The notes: a model not told the origin generated them from the letters alone. Positions 15,855-24,129 are shown, numbered from the stretch's first letter. The stretch: 64,000 nucleotides of DNA from Mycolicibacterium sp. YH-1 (GCF_022557175.1 NZ_CP092915.1:992001-1056000), one strand, 5' to 3'. Translations and numbers: made by a program.

Positions 15855-16850
15855 ATGTTTGGTGATTCCGGGTCGCAATCGAGGTCGGTTCAGACCCACG
15901 ATGTGGATGAGGCCCGCGAGGTGCTAGGCGAGGTATACGTACCGTTGGCTGTGAACCCGGCCGGTCTTCGACAGTTGGACCTGCGCATTGACTCGGTCCG
16001 GCTTCCTCTGCTTACTGCCGGATTCGTTCGTTTCGGCGACGAGGTATCGGTACGCGTACCGCATGTTCACTCCTACCACGTCAATATTCCGATGGCTGGG
16101 CGATCGATGAATTCTTGGGGTGACGGCCAACATCAGATCGCAACAGCCTCGATATCGGGTGGAGTATTCATGCCGGACATGTCGACTGAGATCGAATGGT
16201 CCGCAGGATGCGAACAAAGCTGCATCATGATCTCCGCGCGCGAGATGCACCTGCAACTGGAGTCGATGCTTGGCGACACCGTCCACGCACCAGTCGAATT
16301 CGAGCACAACCTGGACCTGACGGCTGCCTCGGCGGCCAGCTGGCTGGGGCTGGTGACGATTATCCGGCGCGAAGGCGGACGAGCGGATGGACTGTTGAGC
16401 CATCCGCTCGCCGCGGCCAACCTGCAGCGATTGCTCATCGATGGCCTGCTTTTGATGCAGCCGCACAACTACACTCACGCCCTGAGCGAGGGCGTCCGCC
16501 CAGCGTCGCCGGTAGTGGTGGTGCGCGCCATCGAACTGATGCGGACACACCCGGAAGCACCATGGACCGCCGGACTTCTGGCGCAGCACACCGGGATCGG
16601 CGCCAGGGCCCTCACTAAAGCCTTCGCGCGCTCCGGTGAGCAGCCACCGATGACGTATCTACGGCAACTGCGTCTCAAGCATGTGCAGTTGACGCTTCTC
16701 GATGCAGATCCGCGGTCGGTCACCGTCTCGGCGGTAGCCAGCCGCTGGGGGTTCGTACACCTCGGTCGTTTTGCTGAGCAGTACTACCAAGCATTTGGCG
16801 AACGACCCTCCGCGACTCTCGGCGGCCGTCGACGGACGAGCGCCGTCTAG
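15855..16850 (+). CDS. AraC-family transcriptional regulator
   Basis: The protein has 331 residues. The N-terminal half is an AraC_binding_2-type sensing domain (VRVPHVHSYHVNIPMAG, IATASISGGVFMPDM). The C-terminal domain has two helix-turn-helices: PWTAGLLAQHTGIGARALTK then TVSAVASRWGFVHLGRFAEQ, ending YQAFGERPSATL, the standard AraC signature. ATG at 15855 has GAAGGGG eight bases upstream; GTG at 15840 is also in frame. No obvious target sits beside it. The nearest genes are the secreted pair to the left and a small membrane protein to the right. Confidence 0.88.
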   Translation: MFGDSGSQSRSVQTHDVDEAREVLGEVYVPLAVNPAGLRQLDLRIDSVRLPLLTAGFVRFGDEVSVRVPHVHSYHVNIPMAGRSMNSWGDGQHQIATASISGGVFMPDMSTEIEWSAGCEQSCIMISAREMHLQLESMLGDTVHAPVEFEHNLDLTAASAASWLGLVTIIRREGGRADGLLSHPLAAANLQRLLIDGLLLMQPHNYTHALSEGVRPASPVVVVRAIELMRTHPEAPWTAGLLAQHTGIGARALTKAFARSGEQPPMTYLRQLRLKHVQLTLLDADPRSVTVSAVASRWGFVHLGRFAEQYYQAFGERPSATLGGRRRTSAV

Positions 16851-17168
16851 CCTCCCGAACTCGGTCTTCGGCAATCTATGGGGCCGATGTGGCCAACGAG
16901 TCATGCAGCTTGTGCGAGTCCACTGACGCCGCGCCAGTGAACGCAACACCGCAAACATGGCGAGGCTAGTGGCGGGAAGAACTATGCAGGCTAAGTCCAC
17001 TTGGGAAAGTAGTTCTGCAATAACTCGGCAACCTCCCAGGGGTGTTGGTTCCGTGCGGTTCCCGAAACGGATACATGCGGTCTGCTACCGGCTATACGCC
17101 TTCGCCAGCAAACCGTACAGTGATAGTTGCTTCACAGGTCATATTCATGATGTGCGGGAAAGTTGCAA
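16851..17168. other. 318-base gap without a convincing gene
   Basis: Short frames exist but none has a ribosome site or family sequence. I see no strong hairpin or repeat. The stretch presumably carries the promoter for the small membrane protein that follows. Confidence 0.4.
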
Positions 17169-17678
17169 ATGTTCTACCGACTCAACGACCGGACTTCCGG
17201 CAAGCGCGCCGTGCGATGCGTCAGTATCGCCGCTGCGAGAGTGTTGCGGAGATCCCCAGAGCCGGCGCCTTCGGCACGTGCTGCTGGCTGCCTGCTCTGG
17301 CCGTTCTTGGTCACACTTCTGTTGGGGGGAATTCTGCTCGATATCAGTGTGTGGACGGTCGCTGCGGCTGGCATCGCCACACTTCTCTTCCTGATCTGCA
17401 AATCAGTACGAGCGCGCCGCCCTCACTATGAATTGGTGCATGGGGCGGTAAGTCTCCGCGAGCATGACGACGCACCATCCTTGTCTCCACATCTTCGATG
17501 GGAGCTGGAACAGGTTATGGCACGGGTGCGGCCAGTCGACCTATCAGTGGTTGAGATCGCCGCTCTGCTCGCTATCTTGGGGCCGGCCCACTCCCGGGTG
17601 ATCGGTGGACCAACCAGTCGGCCAGAGCTGCTGTGCGTCGGGGTCCGCGGCCAGCACGCGTCGTCGAATCTCGCTTAA
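17169..17678 (+). CDS. Hypothetical membrane protein with two transmembrane helices
   Basis: The protein has about 169 residues from ATG at 17169. A basic N-terminus (KRAVRCVSIAAARVLRRSP) leads to two adjacent hydrophobic helices (LLWPFLVTLLLGGILLDISV and TVAAAGIATLLFLI). A cytoplasmic domain includes LRWELEQVMARVRPVDLS and EIAALLAILGPAHSRV, which reads like authentic helical protein. Its last 135 bases overlap, tail to tail, the end of the XRE gene on the other strand. One of the two frames could be shorter than drawn. I do not recognise the family. Confidence 0.5.
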   Translation: MFYRLNDRTSGKRAVRCVSIAAARVLRRSPEPAPSARAAGCLLWPFLVTLLLGGILLDISVWTVAAAGIATLLFLICKSVRARRPHYELVHGAVSLREHDDAPSLSPHLRWELEQVMARVRPVDLSVVEIAALLAILGPAHSRVIGGPTSRPELLCVGVRGQHASSNLA

Positions 17679-17957
17679 CAATGAGTCGATCGATGCCCCG
17701 GTGAGATCACCGGTCAGCGTCGTCAACTCCACCACGCCCACTTCGCTACTGGACAGATAGCCCGCGGCTACCAGCGCCTCGACCGGAGACCGGCCGTACG
17801 CCCGTGCAAATGCGACGACCGCTTCGGCGCGCGGTTTGGTCGTGCCCCGTTGCCAGCGGGAGATGCTGGATTGATCGATGCCAGTTGCGCTGGCGATGTC
17901 CTTTTGTGCGGCATTGCTGGTCACCGTCATGACGTACCGCCACCACGATGCATCCAT
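17544..17957 (-). CDS. XRE-family helix-turn-helix protein
   Basis: The protein has about 137 residues from ATG at 17957 (MDASWWRYVM); longer in-frame starts exist at 17975 and 17981. The HTH_3 motif is clear: AQKDIASATGIDQSSISRWQ, then KPRAEAVVAFARAYGRSPVE and ALVAAGYLS. The rest (GASIDSLLSEIRRRVLAADP) is helical. Proteins of this size and layout occur as actinobacterial phage or island repressors and as host regulators. It points away from the PGRS-like gene, so it may control that promoter. It overlaps the membrane protein gene at its 3' end. Confidence 0.75.
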   Translation of the reverse strand: MDASWWRYVMTVTSNAAQKDIASATGIDQSSISRWQRGTTKPRAEAVVAFARAYGRSPVEALVAAGYLSSSEVGVVELTTLTGDLTGASIDSLLSEIRRRVLAADPDAQQLWPTGWSTDHPGVGRPQDSEQSGDLNH

Positions 17958-18149
17958 CCGGTCAGGGTATGGCATAACCACGATGGCGTCGGGTTGGGAA
18001 TTGTCGGCGATTCCGGCGCGCGGTGCCGCCTATGGCGTCGCCCGATCGCCTCACCACTGCAGAACTATGCGCGTCATCATAGAAAATGGCATGTAAGCAT
18101 GCAAGCTGATATGGTGATATGCATCACGCCAAGTAATCAGAGGGAGAAC

Positions 18150-18221
18150 ATGGGTCGCGACCTCGTCGCGACGGCCATCGGCGTGGACGACGTGCAACTC
18201 GAAAAATCTGCGGGCTCATAG
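18150..18221 (+). CDS. Possible 23-residue leader ORF before the PGRS-like gene
   Basis: ATG at 18150 has AGAGGGAG six bases upstream, a better ribosome site than most in the window. It opens a 23-codon frame (MGRDLVATAIGVDDVQLEKS and three more residues) ending at TAG, 20 bases before the next gene. Nothing identifies the peptide. It may be a translated leader or a chance frame. A 14-base inverted repeat (GTGAT-ATGC-ATCAC, 18114-18127) precedes it. Confidence 0.4.
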   Translation: MGRDLVATAIGVDDVQLEKSAGS

Positions 18222-18241
18222 GGCCTGAGTAGGAGCTTGAA

Positions 18242-19990
18242 ATGAAACAATCCATATACCCATACGCAACCGGAATCGCCATTGCAGGGGCAGGTGCCCT
18301 GATGGCACTCGCACCCGGAACGGCGCAGGCCGCGCCCGCGCTCTCGCCGCCGCTGGCACCTCCCACGTCTCAGTGCGTCGTGCTGTCTGACGGATGCTCC
18401 ACTGGCTGGCTTGGGGCGCAGACTCTGACCTTCATGCCGACTCCAAACGCATTGGCTGCAGCGTCGATTAACGGAATCGGCCCGATCGAGCCCTTCCACG
18501 GTTGGGTGACGAGCGATCCTCTGTACAACCTCATTGGAATCGCCGGCCTGGTCCCCATCGTGAACATCTTCGTCAGCAACGGTGTCAATGGAGCGCCGGG
18601 GACCGGCGCCAACGGTGGGAACGCCGGGCTGTTCATCGGCTACGGCGGTACCGGTGGAACAGGTGGCATCGGACAGTCCGGTGGCACCGGCGGCACCGGC
18701 GGGTTGTTCGTCGGCAACGGCGGCAACGGCGGCGGCGGTGGGGTGAGCGCAGCGGGTGGAAACGGTGGGAACGCCGGTCTCCTGGCGCTCCTTGGTCACG
18801 GCGGCGACGGCGGCGTCGGCGGCGCCGGTACGCCAGGCGCGAGCGGCGTGACAGCTCCGGCAGCTGCAGCCAACGGCACGACCGGGGTAGCCGGCACCGG
18901 CACGGGAACCCAAGGCGCCAACGGAGTGAACCCGGTCGGTGACGGCGTCGCGGGGACCGCTGGCGCGGCCGGGGTAGCGGGTACCGGCGGCAACGGCGCT
19001 CCTGGCACAGCGGGCGATCCCGCAGGTGCCGGTGGTGCAGGTGGCACTGCGGGCGCTGCTGGCACCGGCGGTGACGGTGCGCTCGGTGGCAGTGGTACCG
19101 CCGGCGGCAACGGCGCAGCAGGAGGCGCTGGCGGCGCATCGAGCACCGCGGGTGTGGTGTCCGTCGGCGGTGACGGCGGCAACGGTGGTAACGGTGGAAC
19201 CGGCACCACCGACGGCGGCGCTGGCGGCGCGGGCGGCGCCGCAGTAAACACCAATGGAGCGGCTACAGGCGGCACCGGCGGCATCGGCGGCGACGGCGGA
19301 ATCGGTGCTGCTGGCCAGGCTGGCGGCACGGGGAACGCAGGAGGCGCGGGTACAGCTGGCGAGAACGGCACAATCGTCGGGAGCGCAGGCACTCCAGGCG
19401 GACCTGCAGGGGCCGGAGGTAATGGCGGCAGCGGCGGCCTCTTCGGTGGCGGCGGCGCGGCAGGTAACGGTGGCACCGGCGGCACCGGTGGCACCGGCGG
19501 CACAGGACAGGCCGGTGGCACCGGAGGGGCCGGAGGAACCGGAAGCACGGGTGGCACGGGTGGTAACGGCGCCGCTGGCGGTAACGGCGGAGTCGGAGGC
19601 GCGGGAGGTGCCGGCACAGGCGGCGGCGTGCTCGGCGTCGGCGGTATCGGTGGCGCTGGCGGTTCGGGTGCAACCGGCGGTGCGGCCGGAGCAGGCGGTA
19701 CCGGCGGGTCAGGCGGGACCGGAGGCAGCGGCGGGACCGGCGCTGCAGGTGGGACGGGCGGCACCGGTGGTAGCGGTGCGGCAGCCGGAACTCCCGGCAG
19801 CGGCGGACTACTCGGTCACACCGGGAGCACCGGCACAGCCGGCAGCACCGGCGGGACCGGAGCGACCGGCGCAACAGGCGCGACCGGGAACACCGGCGCG
19901 ACAGGCGCGACAGGGAACACCGGCACCAGTGGCAGCGCGGGTGCGGGCGGTACCGCTGGCGGCACCGGGGCAACCGGCGCGTCGTCCTAA
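18242..19990 (+). CDS. Secreted PGRS-type glycine-rich protein without a PE domain
   Basis: The protein has 582 residues. Residues 1-30 form a Sec signal peptide (SIYPYATGIAIAGAGALMAL to AQAAP). A unique domain of about 85 residues has two Cys (SQCVVLSDGCSTGWLG) and a hydrophobic LYNLIGIAGLVPIVNIFV segment. A linker (SNGVNGAPGTGANGGNAGLF) closely resembles the entry to PGRS domains of PE_PGRS proteins. About 460 residues of GGxGGxGG repeats follow, the last 60 shifting to collagen-like G-A-T / G-N-T triplets. GAGTAGGAGC precedes the ATG. PE_PGRS proteins use a PE domain for type VII export; here a Sec signal replaces it. The function is unknown. Confidence 0.88.
   Translation: MKQSIYPYATGIAIAGAGALMALAPGTAQAAPALSPPLAPPTSQCVVLSDGCSTGWLGAQTLTFMPTPNALAAASINGIGPIEPFHGWVTSDPLYNLIGIAGLVPIVNIFVSNGVNGAPGTGANGGNAGLFIGYGGTGGTGGIGQSGGTGGTGGLFVGNGGNGGGGGVSAAGGNGGNAGLLALLGHGGDGGVGGAGTPGASGVTAPAAAANGTTGVAGTGTGTQGANGVNPVGDGVAGTAGAAGVAGTGGNGAPGTAGDPAGAGGAGGTAGAAGTGGDGALGGSGTAGGNGAAGGAGGASSTAGVVSVGGDGGNGGNGGTGTTDGGAGGAGGAAVNTNGAATGGTGGIGGDGGIGAAGQAGGTGNAGGAGTAGENGTIVGSAGTPGGPAGAGGNGGSGGLFGGGGAAGNGGTGGTGGTGGTGQAGGTGGAGGTGSTGGTGGNGAAGGNGGVGGAGGAGTGGGVLGVGGIGGAGGSGATGGAAGAGGTGGSGGTGGSGGTGAAGGTGGTGGSGAAAGTPGSGGLLGHTGSTGTAGSTGGTGATGATGATGNTGATGATGNTGTSGSAGAGGTAGGTGATGASS
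18620..19986 (+). repeat. PGRS-type GGC-rich repeat tract
   Basis: Degenerate 9-base units encoding Gly-Gly-X fill this stretch. The 3' part (from about 19830) changes to short near-identical units encoding GATGATGNTGATGATGNTG. Such tracts mis-assemble and vary between strains, so exact length should be read with caution. Confidence 0.85.
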
Positions 19991-20156
19991 CGACCACGCA
20001 GGGCTTCGCAAGCAGCCACTGCTGATCGGGCATCGGGGGCGTCGGCTGTGCCGCGTCCCCGATGTCATGCCGCAGTCACGGCGGCCTGGGGTCCCGGTGG
20101 GTGCGCGAACACAGTGATTTGTCGGAAAGCAGTCATCTAGGAGAGGGGTGAGTTTC

Positions 20157-21083
20157 ATGGCGGTGCGACATGACGTCGGTCCGGCGACCACTGGTCCATA
20201 CGCCGATGTCGGTTCGGCGGCGATGGCAGTCGCGGATGTGGGCCGGTTGTTGTTGCGCTGCACGGACAAACCGGGGCTGGTTGCCGCCGTCAGCGCCTTC
20301 CTGGCCGCGGCAGGCGCAAATATCGTGTCGCTCGATCAGCATTCGACCGAGCAGTCGGGCGGAACGTTCGTGCAGCGCACCATTTTTCACCTACCGGGGT
20401 TGACCGCGGTGCGGGACGTCCTGGAGCGTGACTTCAGGGACAAGTTGAGCGTGCGGTTCAACATGGAGTTCCGGCTTACCGAGGCGGCCAAGCCCAAGCG
20501 CGTCGCGATCATGGCCTCAAAGGACGACCACTGCCTGTTGGACCTGCTCTGGCGCAACCGGCGCGGCGAACTGGACATGTCGGTGGTGATGGTGATCTCC
20601 AACCATCCCGATCTGGCCGACCAGGTCCGCCCCTTCGGCGTGCCGTTCCTGCACGTGCCCGCAATCAAGGACACTCCGGCGGAGGCGGAAAGGCGGCAAC
20701 TCGAGATGTTGCGCGGCAATGTCGATCTGGTGGTGCTGGCCCGATACATGCAGATAATCAGCCCGCAATTCCTGGCGGACGTCGGCTGCCCGCTTATCAA
20801 CATCCATCACTCGTTTCTGCCGTCCTTCATCGGGGCGGCGCCGTACCGGCGGGCCAAGGAGCGCGGGGTCAAGCTCGTCGGTGCGACCGCCCACTACGTG
20901 ACCGACGATCTCGATGAGGGGCCGATAATCGAGCAGGACGTCGTGAGGGTTGACCACCGTCACGGCATCGGCGACCTCGTTCGCCTCGGTGCCGACGTGG
21001 AGCGTGCCGTGCTCTCACGGGCAGTCCTCTGGCACTGTGAGGATCGCATCATTCGATACGGCAACCAGACCATCGTCTTCTGA
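20157..21083 (+). CDS. purU: Formyltetrahydrofolate deformylase
   Basis: This enzyme hydrolyses 10-formyl-THF to THF and formate, supplying formate for PurT and balancing the one-carbon pool. The N-terminal ACT domain (LLLRCTDKPGLVAAVSAFLA) is the regulatory module. The C-terminal formyl-transferase-like domain has VAIMASKDDHCLLDLLWR, LARYMQIISPQFL, the catalytic block INIHHSFLPSFIGAAPYRRA, ATAHYVTDDLDEGPIIEQD and the D-x-H-x-H-x-like end VDHRHGIGDL. ATG at 20157 is preferred since AGGAGAGGG is spaced correctly from it; GTG at 20148 is too close. It stands alone, with TetR genes downstream. Confidence 0.95.
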   Translation: MAVRHDVGPATTGPYADVGSAAMAVADVGRLLLRCTDKPGLVAAVSAFLAAAGANIVSLDQHSTEQSGGTFVQRTIFHLPGLTAVRDVLERDFRDKLSVRFNMEFRLTEAAKPKRVAIMASKDDHCLLDLLWRNRRGELDMSVVMVISNHPDLADQVRPFGVPFLHVPAIKDTPAEAERRQLEMLRGNVDLVVLARYMQIISPQFLADVGCPLINIHHSFLPSFIGAAPYRRAKERGVKLVGATAHYVTDDLDEGPIIEQDVVRVDHRHGIGDLVRLGADVERAVLSRAVLWHCEDRIIRYGNQTIVF

Positions 21084-21135
21084 GGGGCTCACCTGTCAGC
21101 TCGGGTCTGATCCTCGGCGGTAGGATTCCCCTTCA

Positions 21136-21708
21136 GTGAAAGCCGATTTCCGCCAACGCCTGTTCGACGCGCTCGAGGAGTCGATCGCCGAGGACGGATA
21201 TCCGAAGACCACGATCGCCGACATCGTGCGCCGGGCGCGCACGTCGCGCAGGACGTTCTACGAGCACTTCTCCAGCAAGGACGAATGCTTCGTCGCGCTG
21301 CTCGCCGAGGCCAACGCCACCCAGATCCGCCGGATCACCGGCGCCGTCGACCCGACTGCCGCATGGGACACGCAGGTGCGCCAGGCCATTGAGGCGTGGA
21401 TCGCATCGGTGGACTCCCGCCCCGCGCTCATGCTGAGCTGGATCCGCGACGTGCCCGCACTGGGACTGACCGCCCGCGACCTTCAGCGCGACGCCATGGA
21501 GAACTTCATCACGATGGTTCAGGCGCTCGCCCAGTCCGAGGGGTTCCTCGCAGGCGGGGCGGGCCCCGTGTCACGGCAACGGATCGTGATGCTGCTTGGC
21601 GGCCTGCGTGAACTCACCGCGGTCACCGTCGAGAGTGGCGGCCGGATGAGTGACATCACCGATGAGGCGGTCGACGCGGCCATCGCTTTGGTCAGCCCGC
21701 GAGGTTGA
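21136..21708 (+). CDS. TetR-family transcriptional regulator
   Basis: The protein has 190 residues. The helix-turn-helix lies at about 20-65 (TTIADIVRRARTSRRTFYEH, then FSSKDECFVALL). The C-terminal domain is helical (ALMLSWIRDVPALGLTARDL). It starts with GTG at 21136. It is followed 18 bases later by a second TetR gene in the same direction. They are unlike enough to have different ligands. The likely target is the downstream oxidoreductase or an unlinked gene. Confidence 0.85.
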   Translation: MKADFRQRLFDALEESIAEDGYPKTTIADIVRRARTSRRTFYEHFSSKDECFVALLAEANATQIRRITGAVDPTAAWDTQVRQAIEAWIASVDSRPALMLSWIRDVPALGLTARDLQRDAMENFITMVQALAQSEGFLAGGAGPVSRQRIVMLLGGLRELTAVTVESGGRMSDITDEAVDAAIALVSPRG

Positions 21709-21726
21709 CGCGGTACGTTACCCACC

Positions 21727-22335
21727 ATGGTCCGACCTGCGCAGACCGCACGCAGCGAGCGCACTCGCGACGCGCTGCAGAAGGCGGCGCTGGTGCGCTT
21801 CCTGGGGCAGGGGCTCGAGGAGACCTCCGCGGAGCAGATTGCCGCTGACGCGGGGGTGTCGCTGCGGACGTTCTACCGGCACTACACGTCGAAGCACGAC
21901 TTGTTGTTCGCCGACTACGACGCGGGGCTGCAGTGGTTTCGCGCCGCGTTGGCCGAGCAGTCCGGCGAGGAGTCGATCATCGACTCGGTGCACGCGGCGG
22001 TGATGTCGGCACCCTATGACGTCGACGCGGTGGCCAAGATCGCCGAGTTGCGTGCGCGGGAACTCGACCCCGGGCGCATCGTCCGGCACATCCGTCAGGT
22101 GGAGGCCGACTTCGCCGAGGCGGTCGAGGAGTATCTGACGCGCAGCGACCCACCCGCGGCGGGTACCGACGAACGGCTGCGCATCACCGTCACGGCGCGC
22201 TGCATCTCGGCCGCGGTGTTCGGCGCGATGGAGGTGTGGATGCTCGACGAGAACCGGTCCGTGCCCGAACTCGCGCGGCTGTGCCGCACTGCGCTGGAGT
22301 CGGTTTCCGAGGGGTTCGACGCGGATCGCCGCTGA
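21727..22335 (+). CDS. TetR-family transcriptional regulator
   Basis: The protein has 202 residues with a clear N-terminal HTH (TSAEQIAADAGVSLRTFYRH, then YTSKHDLLFADYDAGLQWF). This form, with F-R-H-Y-x-S-K-x-D-L, is common among mycobacterial TetR proteins. The C-terminus (LARLCRTALESVSEGFD) is a dimerisation helix. It is followed 60 bases later by the CrtI-like oxidoreductase, with a palindrome in between, so it probably regulates that gene. Confidence 0.87.
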   Translation: MVRPAQTARSERTRDALQKAALVRFLGQGLEETSAEQIAADAGVSLRTFYRHYTSKHDLLFADYDAGLQWFRAALAEQSGEESIIDSVHAAVMSAPYDVDAVAKIAELRARELDPGRIVRHIRQVEADFAEAVEEYLTRSDPPAAGTDERLRITVTARCISAAVFGAMEVWMLDENRSVPELARLCRTALESVSEGFDADRR

Positions 22336-22348
22336 CGCACATCCCAAG

Positions 22349-22368
22349 TTTCGTCATTATTGACAAAA
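22349..22368. promoter_or_regulatory. Inverted repeat, candidate TetR operator
   Basis: TTTcGTCA-TTAT-TGACaAAA is a near-perfect inverted repeat (seven of eight positions per arm) in the 60-base gap between the second TetR gene and the oxidoreductase, 27 bases before the latter's ATG. Its length suits a TetR dimer. Confidence 0.55.
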
Positions 22369-22395
22369 CATCAGACGTCGTGCCAGCCTCGGAAC

Positions 22396-23958
22396 ATGAC
22401 GGACTTCGACGCCATTGTCATTGGCGCAGGACACAACGGACTCGCTGCGGCGGCGCTACTGCAGCGCAACGGCCTGCGCACGCTCTGTCTGGAATCCAAG
22501 CTGTACGCGGGCGGTATGGCCTCGACCGTCGAACTCTTCGACGGGTACAAGTTCGAGATCGCGGGGTCGCTCCAGTTCCCGACCTCGGCCAAGGTCAGTG
22601 CGGAACTCGGTCTCGACGACCTGCCGACCGTGGACCTCGACGTCATGTCGGTGTCGCTGCGCGGCATCGGGGATGACCCCGTCGTGTACTACGCCGACCC
22701 GATGCGGATGCTCACTCATCTCAACGAGGTGCACGGGGCCGAGGCCGTCAACGGCATGGCCGGGCTGATGGCGTGGAGCATGGCCCCCACCCGGGCGCTC
22801 GGCCGGTTTGACGCCGCGGCCCCACCGAAGACCATCGACGAGATGTATGCCTGCGCGAACAACGAATTCGAGCGCTCGGCGATCACCGACATGCTGTTCG
22901 GCTCGGTCACCGACGTCCTCGACCGGTACCTCCCCGACGCCGAGAAGCACGGGGCGCTGCGCGGCATGCTGTCGTTCCTGGCGATCAACACCACCTACCG
23001 CGGCCCCGCCACCCCCGGCAGCGCCGCCGCGCTCGCGTACGGGCTGGCGGTCCCCGATGAGAACGCCAAGTTGATGAAGAAGCTGCGCGGCGGAATCGGC
23101 GCGCTCACAGCACATCTGGTTGACACCCTGGTCTCCGGTGGAGGTGAGCTGCGGCTGCGCAGCAAGGTCGAGGAGATCCTGGTGGCCGATGGACGGGTCA
23201 CCGGCGTGCGACTGGAGGACGGCTCGACCGTCGACGCCAACGTCGTCGTATCCGGTCTCGCACCCGACCTCACCGTCACCAAGCTCATCGACCCGAATGC
23301 CCTGCCGGGTGATGTGCGCGATCGGTTCGCCCGGGTCGATCACCGGGGCAGCTACCTGCAGATGCACTTCGCGCTCGACGGCATGCCGACGTTCGCCGCA
23401 CCCTACGAGATGCTCAACGATCCCGAGATGCAGGCGAGCATCGGGCTCTTCAGCACCCCCGAGGAACTCCAGCGGCAGTGGGAGGACTCTCGGCGCGGCA
23501 CCGTTCCCGCCGACCCGGCGATCGCGATGCAGTTTCCCTCGGTGCACGACCCGGCGCTGGCCCCCGCTGGCAAGCACGCGATCTCGGCATTCTCAATGTG
23601 GTTCCCCGTCGAGACCGGCGACGCCAGCTACGGCGATCTGAAGGTCGAGATGGGCCGCCGCGTCATCGAGAAGATCACCAGACTGGCACCCGACTTCGAG
23701 TCGAAGATCATCAGGCATACGACGTTCACGCCGAAGCACATGGGCACGATGTTCGGGGCTCCGGGCGGCGACTACTGTCACGGCCTCATTCATCCGGAGC
23801 AGATGGGCCCCAATCGCCCGGGCCCCAGGGGTTACGTCGATCAGCCGATTCCGATCGGCGGGCTGTACCTGGGCAGCGCCGGCTGCCACGGCGGGCCCGG
23901 CATCACCTTCATCCCGGGCTACAACGCCGCGACGGCCGCACTCGCGGACGCGCGTTAG
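22396..23958 (+). CDS. CrtI/PYROXD2-like FAD-dependent oxidoreductase
   Basis: The protein has 520 residues. The N-terminal dinucleotide motif DAIVIGAGHNGLAAAALLQ is followed by a CLESKLYAGGMAST block that positions FAD. The middle contains substrate-domain sequence (RGGIGALTAHLVDTLVSGGG, LRLRSKVEEILVADGRVTGV). The C-terminal FAD closure is GGLYLGSAGCHGGPGITFIPGYNAA. This is the phytoene-desaturase-like group, which in mycobacteria includes Rv0897c (memory). The substrate is unknown and there is no carotenoid gene nearby. ATG at 22396 is preceded by GGAAC; longer in-frame starts would run through the operator. Confidence 0.88.
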   Translation: MTDFDAIVIGAGHNGLAAAALLQRNGLRTLCLESKLYAGGMASTVELFDGYKFEIAGSLQFPTSAKVSAELGLDDLPTVDLDVMSVSLRGIGDDPVVYYADPMRMLTHLNEVHGAEAVNGMAGLMAWSMAPTRALGRFDAAAPPKTIDEMYACANNEFERSAITDMLFGSVTDVLDRYLPDAEKHGALRGMLSFLAINTTYRGPATPGSAAALAYGLAVPDENAKLMKKLRGGIGALTAHLVDTLVSGGGELRLRSKVEEILVADGRVTGVRLEDGSTVDANVVVSGLAPDLTVTKLIDPNALPGDVRDRFARVDHRGSYLQMHFALDGMPTFAAPYEMLNDPEMQASIGLFSTPEELQRQWEDSRRGTVPADPAIAMQFPSVHDPALAPAGKHAISAFSMWFPVETGDASYGDLKVEMGRRVIEKITRLAPDFESKIIRHTTFTPKHMGTMFGAPGGDYCHGLIHPEQMGPNRPGPRGYVDQPIPIGGLYLGSAGCHGGPGITFIPGYNAATAALADAR

Positions 23959-23961
23959 GCG

Positions 23962-24129
23962 TCACTGAGTCTCGTCGCCCTCGTCAGCGGGTCCGGTCGG
24001 CGTGGCTCCACCCTCGTCGGTCCAGTCGGACTTCTCACCACCGCCCTTCGCCGGGTCGCTCTGGACGTCCTTGGCGCCCTCGGGCCCTGACTCGGATTCG
24101 ATGGTCTCGGGGTCACCTGCAGTACTCAC
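23962..24129 (-). CDS. 55-residue acidic hypothetical protein, coupled to the CDF gene
   Basis: GTG at 24129 overlaps the TGA stop of the CDF transporter gene (GTGA), the usual sign of translational coupling. The peptide starts STAGDPETIESESGPEGAK and ends PADEGDET plus Gln. It is strongly acidic, rich in Gly, Asp, Glu and Ser, has a single Trp and no Cys or hydrophobic stretch, so it is probably disordered. It ends three bases from the stop of the convergent oxidoreductase gene. No family is recognised. Confidence 0.65.
   Translation of the reverse strand: MSTAGDPETIESESGPEGAKDVQSDPAKGGGEKSDWTDEGGATPTGPADEGDETQ

Noticed and set aside
18796..19764. A 322-residue minus-strand frame made almost wholly of Pro, Val and Ala
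   Set aside because: It is the reverse complement of the GGC-rich PGRS repeats; GCC-rich DNA read backwards gives Pro/Ala/Val runs, and no start site or signal is present.
18620..19986. PGRS tract as a CRISPR-like or minisatellite array
   Set aside because: Units are short, degenerate and keep the reading frame as Gly-Gly-X; there are no unique spacers of constant length.
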